Assembly (NCBI GenBank): GCA_019916065.1
Contig: CM034233.1
Location: 49,164,509-49,228,508 of the forward strand
Reading direction: 5' to 3'
Origin: Vitellaria paradoxa
Lineage: Eukaryota; Streptophyta; Magnoliopsida; Ericales; Sapotaceae
Length of the DNA: 64,000 nt
The position numbers and the translations under genes are program-made. The notes beneath the pieces were generated by a model that saw only the letters and a list, made by a program, of their open reading frames with translations, had not been told where the DNA came from and ran no database searches. Numbering within the stretch: position 1 is the first letter of the stretch; every line of letters begins with the position of its first letter. This document shows, piece by piece, positions 45,531-57,400 of the stretch.

Positions 45531-47145
45531 TGTAATACCCCGAACTTTTGTGTTAATGTAAATAGATGGTTATTCAAACATTTTGAGATAAAAGTATGTT
45601 GATTAAGTGGTATTCATCATTAATTGTACTTTAGAGTTGGGAACTTTGAGAAGGATGAGCCAAACATGTGAGAGTTGGCATTTTAGCACAAGTGCAGAAG
45701 AGGGGGGCACCTTGGGTGCACAGAACATGGGCTCCCAAGGCTTGGGCACACGGAACATGAGGGCCCAACAGTTTGGGCACACAACTGAGAAGGTCTTGGG
45801 CACCCGAGCTTTAGTAGAAGTGACAGGTATGATGTGTTTTGACTTGAGCGGCCAAACCACCCCCTACAAACCCTATATTAGGCTAAGGGGGATGGGAAAG
45901 GTTTGGAGAGTACTGTAGGAGCCTTAAAATATTGGAAATATTATATATATCTATATATGTGTGTGTGTGTGAGATGGAAGAGAGAGAGAAATGTTAGACC
46001 GGAAGAGGAAGAAGGAAGAAGAAACAAAGAGAACCGGTAAGGGTTTGTATGGTAAGTCTCTCTAACCCTAACTAAACTCTAATTAACTTTGCAAGGACAC
46101 AATTGAGCACTCAAGGAACCTGTTTATGTAATTTGTTTGTCATTTAGATCAAAGGGTGGAAAGATTGAAACTATCAAAGTTGGGAGCTTGAAACTGGGAG
46201 AAGACCACCTCTTGATCTTCATCTTTATTCAACTTGAGGTAGGGATTTTATGCTCATTCTTACATATATGATGTGTAACAAGGTCTAGAACAACATTTGA
46301 GAAACCCTTGCAAGTTTTGATTTCATTTATGGAGGAAAATGGGAGTTGTATACACATGTAGGTAGAGAGAGAGAACAGGGCCTTTGATCCATAACTTGGC
46401 TCGTATTTGATAAAAACTTAAATTTTTGGTTTCTTTGGATGCTTATAAGTCTTGTGGAGATGTTAGAAACATTAAACTTTTGATATTTTATCATAAATAT
46501 AGTCAATTTGAGGTTCCAAGTGTGGATGATGAAAGACCCAGAAAACAAAGCACCTGATCTGTGACTTGAGCCATGCTGTAGGCACACGAGGGGTTGTCAG
46601 TTGGGTGCCCACCCTCTTGGGCACACAACTGAGTGCTACTTGGGCGCCCACTGAGACTAAGAAAGTTTTCTGACTTAGTTTATTTTGGACATCCACCTAT
46701 AGGGTTGTTAAGAGTTTAGTTTCATGTTTTTACATGATGTTTTAATTGATTAATTCTATGAATTGGAAAGGGAAACTTGCTCTAAAATGTTAATAAGTAT
46801 TGTTATTTTGTGGTATAAGGATGTATGTATTGAAATGCGAACTTTTGTTAAAAAGTGATGGTAATTAAATAAATGAGACTTTGAATCATTGAAATGGAAA
46901 GACGAAGTGTGATGAGCTTTATGATGAATTAAAATGTGATTTGAACAAAAGTATCATAATCAAAAGGGTGTTAAATGTTGACTATTTGATGATGTTTGAT
47001 TCTTTGTGGATATATGAATGGTAAATAAATGAGACTTGGACTAAATGAAATGAAGAGATGAAATGAGATGTGTACTATGATGAAACGGAATGTGGTATGT
47101 GTTGTTGGAAAGTATTTGATGATGAATGCGAACCTATGGTAAATG
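45531..47145 (+). repeat. LTR-C, 5' part (duplicate copy 1)
   Basis: Starts TGTAATACCCCGAAC at 45531. It contains GC-rich GGGCAC words, including TTGGGCACACAACTGAG at 45772-45788 and 46617-46633. Truncated at the duplication junction. ORFs of about 100 codons on both strands here are chance ORFs copied with the duplication. Confidence 0.8.
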
Positions 47146-50100
47146 CATAAAACTTATAAAGTAAAGAGAAAAACACAAAAAAATCAAATTAGGGAGAACT
47201 TTTGTGTATGTTGTGCTGTTAATTAAAGGAATTACTTGAGATTTTATTTTTGGGTTATTGGGATCATTAAGGGTACTAGAAAGAGTGGGTTTTAGAGCCC
47301 AAGAGTTGGAAGCCCCAAAACATGCATAGGGTGGTTAGCATAACCAGTAGGCTAAAAACCTACAAAATGCATATACAGCTTATTCTAGCGTATATTTAGT
47401 ACCAAGACTGCGAGATCGGTTTGCCTACTAAGGCAAATGAGTACATTTGGGACTACGGGACCAATTGTACCCCGTGACTGAGCTCTGGGGATGTGATGAG
47501 TACATTTAGGACTGCGGGACTAGTTGTACCCCACGGCTTAGGCCTGGAGATTTATTTTGGGTGTAGTTCTGAGGCCACAGACTAAACTTGTAGAGTACCT
47601 AACCCATAGTATGATATTAATGTGTGGTGATGTGAATGATGTGAAATGATTTATTTCTAGCATGAGACTGCGGGATCATGGATGAGTAACTTTATTATTT
47701 GAATGAAATGATTAAATATGGATATTTTGAAAATTTTAAGATTTTAAATTTTATTCTTATTGATTAGCGTTAATAGCTTTGCATGATTAAGAAATTATAT
47801 TTTATAAACACTTTCTGAGCACACGTGGAACTTAGTGCTCACCACCTATTACAGTTGGTAATGTAGGGGTTGATGCTCCTAATGAACCAGTGGGTTAGCT
47901 AGCCGTCTTGGGTTGTTATAGTTGGATGATTTGTTTTATTTTGTATTCCAATAGTTAAATTTTAATGTAATGGAGTATTGATTTGGGCCCATATTTGTGG
48001 CATAGTTTTGTAGCCCATTTTTAGGGTATTTTAAAGGTATTTTGAATATTTAAGAAATTGAATAAATACTTACTTTAATTAAATTCCGCTCTAATATTAT
48101 ACATTTTTCATGATTTAATATTTATTTTTGGGTTTCGTTCCCACGTCCCCAGTCGTTGATTTCGGGGCGTGACATTTAATGTCCAACTCTGCTCTAGTTT
48201 CAAGTTTCATGCTCTGTTTTGTTTTCCAACCAATTCTATTCACTATTTGGTGTTCTTGAGTCCTTATATTATCATTATAAGTACATATGAACACTAACCA
48301 ACCAAGAATGCAAATTCAAACATGTAAATATAAATTCGATATTACAAGTTATGAAGATAATTAACTAAAAATTTTATCACAATCAAGTTTCATACTTCAA
48401 ACCCAAAAAATGCTTCAACTTCAAATTAATCCTAAACATGTTCATTTTAGTTCAAATTGAAGGCATCAAACACATTCTAGGAGGTTCGTCATCCTATCTC
48501 ATTGAAAATATTGGTGACCAAGTCTAAGAAGGAAGAGGAGTTGAGCTTTGAACACCAACCAAACTGGAAAGCTCTAAGCTTTTCTTCTTCCTCCAAGCAC
48601 CACCAAGTCTCTAACCAACACTTGATAATTTTTTTTTAAAGCACACAAACCTCACAACTTTTGAAAACCTTGGAATTTTTTTTTGTTTTTTTTCACAGAG
48701 AGGAAGCATTTTATAAAAAGTCATGGGGGTGTAGGGGAAGTGTCGGTGGAGAAGACAACCTCCACTTCCCATGCTTCAAAGCCTTTAATGTAAGAACTTG
48801 AATGTACAATAGGTGGCATGATCCAGGAATCTTGCTTCTTTTGACTATTTAACCAAATAATTGGAGAAAAGTATGGGAGAATGGATGTTGTAATACCCCG
48901 AACTTTTGTGTTAATGTAAATAGATGGTTATTCAAATATTTTGAGATAAAAGTATGTTGATTAAGTGGTATTCATCATTAATTGTACTTTAGAGTTGGGA
49001 ACTTTGAGAAGGATGAGCCAAACATGTGAGAGTTGGCATTTTAGCACAAGTGCAGAAGAGGGGGGCACATTGGGTGCACAGAACATGGGCTCCCAAGGCT
49101 TGGGCACACGGAACATGAGGGCCCAACAGTTTGGGCACACAGCTGAGAAGGTCTTGGGCACCCAAGCTTTAGTAGAAATGACAGGTATGATGTGTTTTGA
49201 CTTGAGCGGCCAAACCACCCCCTACAAACCCTATATTAGGCTAAGGGGGATGGGAAAGGTTTGGAGAGTACTGTAGGAGCCTTAAAATATTGGAAATATT
49301 ATATATATCTATATATGTGTGTGTGTGTGAGATGGAAGAGAGAGAGAAATGTTAGACCGGAAGAGGAAGAAGGAAGAAGAAACAAAGAGAACCAGTAAGG
49401 GTTTGTATGGTAAGTCTCTCTAACCCTAACTAAACTCTAATTAACTTTGCAAGGACACAATTGAGCACTCAAGGAACCTGTTTATGTAATTTGTTTGTCA
49501 TTTAGATCAAAGGGTGGAAAGATTGAAACTATCAAAGTTGGGAGCTTGAAACTGGGAGAAGACCACCTCTTGATCTTCATCTTTATTCAACTTGAGGTAG
49601 GGATTTTATGCTCATTCTTACATATATGATGTGTAACAAGGTCTAGAACAACATTTGAGAAACCCTTGCAAGTTTTGATTTCATTTATGGAGGAAAATGG
49701 GAGTTGTATACACATGTAGGTAGAGAGAGAGAAAAGGGCCTTTGATCCATAACTTGGCTCGTATTTGATGAAAACTTAAATTTTTGGTTTCTTTGGATGC
49801 TTATAAGTCTTGTGGAGATGTTAGAAACATTAAACTTTTGATATTTTATCATAAATATAGTCAATTTGAGGTTCCAAGTGTGGATGATGAAAGACCCGGA
49901 AAACAAAGCACCTGATCTGTGACTTGAGCCATGCTGTGGGCACACGAGGGGTTGTCAGTTGGGTGCCCACCCTCTTGGGCACACAACTGAGTGCCACTTG
50001 GGCGCCCACCAAGACTAAGAAAGTTTTCTGACTTAGTTTATTTTGGACATCCACCTATAGGTTTGTTAAGAGTTTAGTTTCATGTTTTTACATGATGTTT

Positions 50101-50503
50101 TAATTGATTAATTCTATGAATTGGAAAGGGAAACTTGCTCTAAAATATTAATAAGTATTGTTATTTTGTGGTATAAGGATGTATGTATTGAAATGCGAAC
50201 TTTTGTTAAAAAGTGATGGTAATTAAATAAATGAGACTTTGAATCATTGAAATGGAAAGACGAAGTGTGATGAGCTTTATGATGAATTAAAATGTGATTT
50301 GAACAAAAGTATCATAATCAAAAGGGTGTTAAATGTTGACTATTTGATGATGTTTGATTCTTTGTGGATATATGAATGGTAAATAAATGAGACTTGGACT
50401 AAATGAAATGAAGAGATGAAATGAGATGTGCACCATGATGAAACGGAATGTGGTATGTGTTGTTGGAAAGTATTTGATGATGAATGCGAACCTATGGTAA
50501 ATG
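47146..50503. repeat. Tandem duplication, copy 2 (3358 bp)
   Basis: Contains LTR-A 3' part (47146-48174), TTTAA, LTR-B middle segment (48175-48888) and LTR-C 5' part (48889-50503). The junction at 47145/47146 joins LTR-C to LTR-A with no microhomology. The copy ends at 50503, one base before the AGAAT target duplication of the Tekay element. Confidence 0.93.
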
Positions 50504-50508
50504 AGAAT
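48889..50508 (+). mobile_element. Solo LTR-C, 5' part (copy 2, contiguous with the 3' part)
   Basis: Starts TGTAATACCCCG at 48889, interrupted at 50508 by the Tekay element and resumed at 62672. The whole is about 2.66 kb. Left flank GATGT (GATGC in copy 1) and right flank AATGC (63722-63726) form an imperfect target duplication. No internal region: a solo LTR inserted in LTR-B. Confidence 0.75.
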
Positions 50509-51232
50509 TGTAATAACCTGAATTTTTTTCCTTAATTAAATTATTTAAGTGTGGTAGTGATATTTATTATAGTAAAAATCTAGAAAATTGAGCATTTGAA
50601 AATTTTTGGAATGATAAAAATTAGTTGAAAAATTTTTCGGATTAAATTTCACCCTATGTGGGAGTTTAATGTAGAATTTCTAAAATTTTTATCCAAACAC
50701 TTCTTAGCCCAATTACTTATTTGGTTCAAACCAAGACCATTAACCCATGGGTCAACCCTTTTCTTTGACTCACCTCAACTCATTTCAACTCACTTTATCA
50801 CTCAATGAATTGACTCATGAATAGTTGCTATAAATTATTTCCCAACAACTTCATTTCCATCTTCCATACACTCTCACCATCTTTCAAAATTATTTGACTA
50901 ATTGGACAAAGAGAAGACCCACATTGATGACCTTAAAGCATCTTTTTCAAATTATTTAGCAAACAAGATTTAAAGCATTTTGTTTGAAAGCTAGCATGAT
51001 TTAAAGCATTTGGTTAAATTGTCAAAAAGCTAGCATGATTGTTTAAATTTGTCAAAAAGTTAGCATGATTCCCGGATCATGCCACCTCCATACATCTTCC
51101 CCAATGCTTTTCTTAAATGATATGGTTAGATAGTCAAAAAGTAAGCATGATTCTTGGATCATGCTACCAATTGTATAGGCATGATCTTACCTTAGTTGAT
51201 TTTTCTCCACTAATAATTTTCTCTACACTCCC

Positions 51233-51239
51233 TATAAAT
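51233..51239 (+). promoter_or_regulatory. Candidate TATA box of Tekay LTR
   Basis: TATAAAT in TCTACACTCCCTATAAATTG; repeated at 59720-59726 in the 3' LTR. Another TATAAAT occurs near 50830, so the choice is uncertain. No transcript data. Confidence 0.4.
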
Positions 51240-52541
51240 TGTGTGTCTTCAAAGAGAAGAAAATAAGAGAGAAATAAAAAGAAATTATTCATTAGTGAGG
51301 CTGAAGATTTGGTGTTGCTTGAAGGAAGAAGAAAGGCTTGGAATTTTCCAATTTGGGTGGTGTTCAAAGCTAACTCATTTTTCCTTCTCAGACTTGGTCA
51401 TTAATATCTTCATTGAGGTAGGATGATGAATCTCCTAAAATATATTTGATGCATTTTCTGGTTTGAAGTATGAAACTTGATTGTGATAAAAATAAATACC
51501 CGTATATTGGGGGTAGGGAAGCCAAAATTTTGACTGAAGTAACTTAGTATGCTGACAGCTCTCTATTTGTAACTTCTTATGTGCTTCTAACCCCTAAAAC
51601 GGTGGAATTAGGCTTTGGCTAAAACATAAAAGTTGTAGCCCTTTCAGTTTTCTTTTCAACCCAAAAAGAATTGCATCAATCCGATTTGTGAGTCAAAAGT
51701 TATGCCCAAAATACTGAGCACGTGTAAAACTGTATTTTCTGAACAAACTGAATTCAAAGCTGTTTTTGTACCTTTAGACCTTAGAATTTTAAAAAGTGTA
51801 AAACATGAAAGTTGTAGGCCTTGAAGTCTAGTTTCTACATATATAAAGTTTATAGATATTGGAGTCTTGCTCTATTTTATATGAATTTTCTTTCAAGCTG
51901 CTATTCTGCTTAGCTTTAATTGATGCTTGTTTGGATTTGTTTAGAATATTATGTTTAAAGATTTATTTAAATTTCTAATTTCCTTCTGTTAGTTATTGTC
52001 ATGTTAATAATTCCTATTGATATGAAATTATTTTAAACTAGATATTATGTATTATTTGACACTCTAATATTGATGATAATTGACTTAGATAATCAGTTTC
52101 ATCATGGATAGTTAGATGACTTATTCAAACTAAAATGCTAGTATTTGATAAAATGCCCAAAAGAAACAATGGACTCGTTCTTTTCTCATTTGGTCTTTCT
52201 TAAATGAATTTGATTTATTTTTGGCATTGTTTTGTCAACCTAGCAGGTTATATAATTATATTTTTATGATTAAGTGAATTAAATTAAACTCATTTAATAC
52301 TTTCCTAAACATTGGGATAATTCTGTGGACATTTGTGGATACCTTGAAGCCAAAAACCTATGATAAGGGTTTGGTTATAAATAAGATGATGATTGGAAAT
52401 TTATTTAAATTATTTTTGAATAAAATAAAACTTATCAATTTTACTAAAAATTAAATATAAGTCCAAGAGCTATTTATTATCTTCATATTCCATAAAATAA
52501 TAAAATAAAAGGTAAAAGGAGCAAAAACCGAGATTTGCAGC

Positions 52542-52612
52542 CAATGAGGTTCGAACTTGCGACTTTAAATCGCAATTAGGGTCGCCCACCCACTAAGCTA
52601 CCAACCTCGGCC
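52542..52612 (-). other. tRNA-like module 1 in Tekay 5' LTR
   Basis: Minus strand: GCCGAGG...CATTGGC can pair as an acceptor-like stem (6 of 7). TGGTAGCTTAGTGG fits an A-box and AGTTCGAACC a B-box. TTGCGA/TCGCAA flank a 7-base loop TTTAAAG as an anticodon arm. The T stem is weak. Looks like a tRNA-derived (SINE-head-like) sequence fixed inside the LTR. Confidence 0.6.
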
Positions 52613-53366
52613 TAATTAATATACCACTAGAAATAATTTTATTCTTATCAAATTTGGTACGGTAAGCTTGTCAAAACAATTAACTAAAATACTAGTTTGT
52701 ATTCTAAATTTTTTTTTTACTTGCTAATTGTTAATTTACATATAGCGCCTACCTTTGTGATAATGATATTGATGACTATGTTAAATCTTTGATTTATTGA
52801 GAATTACTATTAAAGTATGGATATAGATAAAGTGCTTAAAAATATATTGCATGTGACTAAATAATCTCACTTTTGATTCATCGCCCGGGAACATTACCGG
52901 TTGTTATTAAAAATGTCTGATTTCCATACAAGGTACCCTTGGAATGTAAAAGGGTGAGAAGAAATTAAGGCACTTCGTGCTAAAGCTGTTTTTGGCAATG
53001 GGGTGATGGGTGGGTAGAAATGGCCTTTTAGATGAAGATGGGAACATTCATTTTATTTGGGAGATGCTCCCTTCTGACCTGGCCAGTCAGGTAGCCGGTC
53101 GCGACGGCTAGGTTTTTGGTAGGTGACACCGTCGGTATGCATTGGATGCTAAGCCCGTAAAGTCACTGGTTCCCAAGGCTGGGGGTAGAGGAGGATAGGA
53201 GTATGATTATCTTAGGAGGATTTAGATTAAACTCCTTTACAAAATTTTACTGTGACCAGCAACCTCTCTTGTTATGTATGAATGATGTGTTGGAATTATT
53301 TAATTATATTTAATTCCTCTCGATTAATATTTTATAAATATATATATATATATATGTATGAAACTT

Positions 53367-53449
53367 GTATCGCTACGGGGTTTGATCCGGAGACCTTGAA
53401 GATCTAAATCTGAGATCCCTACCACTGCGACACAGACTTCATTGTGGTA
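53367..53449 (-). other. tRNA-like module 2 in Tekay 5' LTR
   Basis: Minus strand: TGTCGCAGTGGTAGG (A-box-like) and GGATCAAACCCCG (B-box-like) about 50 bases apart, with GATCTTCAAGGTC-type inverted text between. About 0.75 kb from module 1, same orientation. Confidence 0.55.
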
Positions 53450-54182
53450 TACACATCAATATTTAATTATTTTACATATAAGTAAAATAGTAGTTACGGT
53501 GACGATTTCATCGAACCGTTGTAAGTATAATTTACATTATTCAGTTGAGATCTATTGAATTAATTGTTGCATAAATAGTATGCCACTTAAACACATTCAC
53601 TTAATACAGTGTAGTATTACAACCACTGCATATAGGCACCTAGGAGATTCTGATTACTGGGCTTTAGTAGCTCACCCATTGTGGGAATATTTTTTCAGGA
53701 TATTAAGCACAGGGATACAGAAGATGAGCTGGAAAGAGATTAAATTCTCTTAAATATTCCATCAGAAGAGTTATCTATTTTTTTCTTCTTTTCTGCACAG
53801 AGCTGGAGGACTTTATTTTTGGTCTGTAATAATTGTTGGATGATTGTAATTATTAAGCATAGACCTAATTTACTTTTATTTGGTATGTAATGTTAATAGC
53901 GTGATTGGGACACTTAGATGGCTCTGTAATATTTTTCTCTATCTTTATTTTGAGCCCTGTAGTTGAAATCCCATCAAATGGTTCAGTCCAATGACTTATA
54001 AATATTGTTTGGGATAAACATGGGATTTTGACTATCTTAAATTTTTCTTACGGGTCAACCCCAATCTGGAGGAAAACTCTGGGGTGTGACAGCGTGTTTT
54101 TATCATCTCATTTTTATACCTAACAAATAAATTCCAAGTCACCCCTGGGCATTCGGTTATGAAAATCCGGGGCGTGACAGCT

Positions 54183-54197
54183 TGGTATCAGAGCCAT
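54183..54197 (+). other. Primer-binding site, initiator tRNA-Met (Tekay)
   Basis: TGGTATCAGAGCCAT three bases after the LTR end; complementary to the 3' end of initiator tRNA-Met, usual for chromoviruses. Confidence 0.92.
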
Positions 54198-54297
54198 AGG
54201 TTTACGATTTACCTAAGGGTAGTGGGGATTGGGTATTTTTATACTTATTGCGTGTATTTGTGTGTAAGTATCAACTAATCTGTGAATCTTATATAGA

Positions 54298-55560
54298 ATG
54301 GAAAACACCGGAAGAGGCCGTGGACGACCCCGAAACAATAGCCGAAATGGGGCGCAATCGCAACCAACAAATGCACAATCTGCAACCACCACCAACGTTA
54401 CCAACGAGATGGCCCAAGCTATCCGGGACATGGCGACAGTTATGGCCCAATTCATACAGATGAATCCACGAGCACCGGCGGCAATGCCAGCAGCGGCTGT
54501 AGCGGGAGTAGCACCAGTAATACCACCAGTAAGAAGACATGATGATGACCTGAGAAACTTCTTACGGTATGACCCACCATCATTTCATGGTGAACCCGAA
54601 CCAGTAGCAGCTGAGAACTGGTTCAAAGAAGTCTCTCGTATTTTAGAGACTATGGGAATAACCTGTCATGCTACTAAGATAACCCTGGCAACGTTCCGGC
54701 TACAGGGTGATGCATATGAATGGTGGACTTTCGTTAAGGGAAGTCACGACCCTGCAACCATGACCTGGGAAAGATTTGAAGAATTGTTCATGGATCATTT
54801 CTTTCCACAAACTTTCAAGGATGCTAAGACACGGGAGTTTTTATCCTTGAAGTAGCGTGGCATGACTGTTATGCAGTACGAAGCAATGTTCGCTAGTCTG
54901 TCCAAGTATGCCCAAAATTTGAATTTAACTGACAAGGCAAAGGCCGATCAGTTTACATGGGGCTTGCAGACTGACATTCGAGGGAGAATCATTGGTATGA
55001 TGCACACTTCTTATGCTGCAGCTGTGAGGGCAGCCATTGCTGTGGAAATGGAAATGCAAGACACAGCCAAGCTCAAGGGATCAACGATCAAGGGTTCAAT
55101 CATGACGCAAAATAAAAATGCTGGACAAAAACGAGGTAGATTCTTTGAAAACAACAAACAGTATAGTGGCCAACCGCAAAAGAAAAATGGAGGAGGGAGT
55201 CAACCTCGACATCAGCAAAAGGATCCAAATGCCTGTTACCAGTGTGGGCAACTTGGGCATTTTAAAAGGGATTGTCCTCAGAGGGCAATGACATACCCCA
55301 AGCAAAATCAACAGAATTCACAGAATCCAGGACCAGCACGAATCACCTACCCACCTCCACAACAACGTTTTCAACAAAGACCACCTTTTCAGAATCCTAA
55401 CATGAACCAGCAAGGAGGACAACAGAAGAACAATGGCGGAGGACGAGGTCGTGGTGGAGGAGGACCAGGGCCAAGAAGGGATAATAATGTTCCGCAGGGA
55501 CGCGTATTTACACTTAACCATTTGGAAGCACCAGAACCCATTACAGCGGTACCAGAGAAC
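54298..55560 (+). pseudogene. Tekay gag, with a nonsense codon
   Basis: First ATG after the PBS (MENTGRGRGRPRNN), 100 bases downstream. The gag core is at residues about 80-185 (FHGEPEPVAAENWFKEVSRI, WERFEELFMDHFFP). TAG at 54853-54855 ends it after 185 codons where the family has Gln (LKQ); a C-to-T change of CAG explains it. The same frame resumes at once ([12 protein letters not shown]) and contains a CCHC knuckle [14 protein letters not shown] (55234-55275) in a Gln/Gly/Arg-rich tail. Without readthrough no full Gag is made. Confidence 0.9.
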
Positions 55561-56080
55561 ACAGTTATTCAGGTTACCTCATTACTCTTTAGTACTTGGG
55601 TGGTAATCCTAGTTGATACTGGTGCTTCGCATTCCTTTATATCATCCAAATGTGCATGTTCATTGAAGTTAATATCAGAGGAATTAAATGGAACCTTAAC
55701 CATTGATTCCCCTCTGGGAAATAACACTGTGGCAAATAAGATCACTAGATCTTATGCGATCCAATTCGGGGAGATCATAGTAGAATGTGATCTTATCTGG
55801 TTGGATATGAACACCTACGATGTCATTCTAGGAATGGACTGGTTGTCTTTACACCAAGCAATTATTGATTGTCATCTGAAGCGTGTCTCGGCTATTCTTC
55901 CATCGGGAGCTCGATTCTGTATCCAAGGAGATTCCCGAGAAGATCCAATTATATCCCCAGTACATTCTCGAGGTTGCAGGCAATTAAATAGCTTGCTAGC
56001 CAATCTGACTTTGAATGAGGAGCTTCCACAGACTGCTCTCCCCCGAGTAGTTTGTGAGTTTCTAGATGTTTTTCCCAAGG
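55561..56080 (+). pseudogene. Tekay aspartic protease domain
   Basis: Part of the 1211-codon open frame 54862-58497. Active-site [10 protein letters not shown] starts at 55615 (residue 252 from the Met at 54862), followed by the flap text and [18 protein letters not shown]. Intact as a domain, but upstream nonsense prevents normal expression. Confidence 0.9.
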
Positions 56081-57400
56081 AGCTTCCAGGTTTGCCACCT
56101 CGGCGAGAAATAGATTTTCGTATAGATTTACAGCCAGGGGTTGCGCCAATTTCAGTAGCCCCTTACCGAATGGCACCAGCAGAACTTCAAGAATTAAAAG
56201 TACAACTTGAAGAATTGCTCCAGCTAGGATTCATTCGACCCAGTGTTTCCCCCTGGGGAGCGTCAGCTGTTTTTGCAAAGAAGAAAGATGGAAGTTTACG
56301 GCTATGTATTGATTACAGAAAGCTGAACAGAGTCACTATCAAGAATAAATACCTCTTGCCACGAATAGATGATTTATTTGATCAATTGAGGGGTTCACTG
56401 TTCTTCTCTAAGATCGATCTTCGATCAGGATACCATCAATTACGTATCCGAGAGGAAGATATTCCAAAGACAGCTTTCCGTACGAGATATGGGCACTACG
56501 AGTTCGTGGTTATGCCTTTTGGACTCACCAATGCGCCAGCAGTATTTATGGATCTGATGAATCGTGTTTTCCGTCCATACCTGGATAAGTTTGTTGTAGT
56601 CTTTATTGACGACATACTTATTTATTCAAAGGATGAACGGGAGCATGAACAGCACCTTCGTATTGTCTTACAAACTTTATTAGATCACCAACTGTATGCC
56701 AAGGCTAGCAAATGCGAGTTTTGGCTAACAAAAATACCATTCTTGGGACATATAGTCTCAACAGATGGTGTTGCAGTAGACCCAACGAAAGTAGAAGCCG
56801 TAATGAGCTGGAAGCAACCGAAGACAGTCTTCGAGATAAGAAGTTTCCTCGGTTTGGCAGGGTACTACCGACGGTTCATTAAGGACTTTTCTCGAATTGC
56901 TGCACCCATGACGCGATTAATCCGCAAAGATGTCAAGTTTGTTTGGGATGAGAAATGTGAAAGAGCTTTTCAAGAGTTGAAGGCTCGATTGACTCAAGCC
57001 CCAGTTCTAATCATACCAGAACGAGGGGTAGGGTATACAGTATACTATGACGCCTCAAGAGAAGGATTGGGTTGTGTACTAATGCAATTAGACCATGTAG
57101 TCGCTTATGGTTCTCGACAATTGAGAAACCATGAGAAGAACTATCCAACCCACGATCTAGAATTGGCCGCAATTGTTTTTGCATTGAAACTTTGGAGACA
57201 TTATTTGTACGGTGAAAAGTTTGAAGTCTTTTCAGATCACAAGAGTCTGAAATATATGTTCACCCAACGAGACCTGAACCTGCGACAACGACGCTGGATG
57301 GAATATCTGGAGGATTTCGATTTCACCCTTCAGTATCATCCAGGAAAGGCGAATGTTGTAGCAGATGCACTCAGTAGGAAATCACATTCAACATTGGCGA
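56081..57400 (+). pseudogene. Tekay reverse transcriptase-RNase H domain
   Basis: RT has FRIDLQPG near the start, catalytic Asp in [13 protein letters not shown] (D519) and the [10 protein letters not shown] motif (D583, D584; 56602 on), plus [12 protein letters not shown]. RNase H has [13 protein letters not shown] (D730), [20 protein letters not shown] and the end motif VVADALSRK near 57355. All catalytic residues I can check are present. Residue numbers count from the Met at 54862. Confidence 0.92.

Larger units (their letters stand above)
43783..47145. repeat. Tandem duplication, copy 1 (3363 bp)
   Basis: From CATAAAACTTATAAAGTAAA (inside LTR-A) to GAACCTATGGTAAATG (inside LTR-C). Repeated directly at 47146-50503 with roughly 28 substitutions and a few indels by eye, about 0.8%. 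The unit joins parts of three LTRs and so arose by chromosomal duplication, not retrotransposition. Confidence 0.93.
50509..54179 (+). repeat. 5' LTR of Tekay element
   Basis: 3671 bp, TGTAATAACCTG...TCCGGGGCGTGACA. It contains short repeats around TTAGCATGATTCCCGGATCA (51000-51170), a TATA-like box (51233-51239), the ~110-bp shared block (51605-51718), two antisense tRNA-like modules and a (TA)n tract near 53338-53355. Confidence 0.95.

Noticed and set aside
45607..49276. Duplicated ~100-codon ORFs on both strands (45607-45918, 48965-49276 and their antisense partners)
   Set aside because: They lie in the duplicated part of LTR-C, have no recognisable domain, and are alike only because the DNA was duplicated.
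52542..52612. Genuine tRNA gene
   Set aside because: T stem is weak, the copy is inside an LTR and is repeated in every LTR of the family; called tRNA-like instead.
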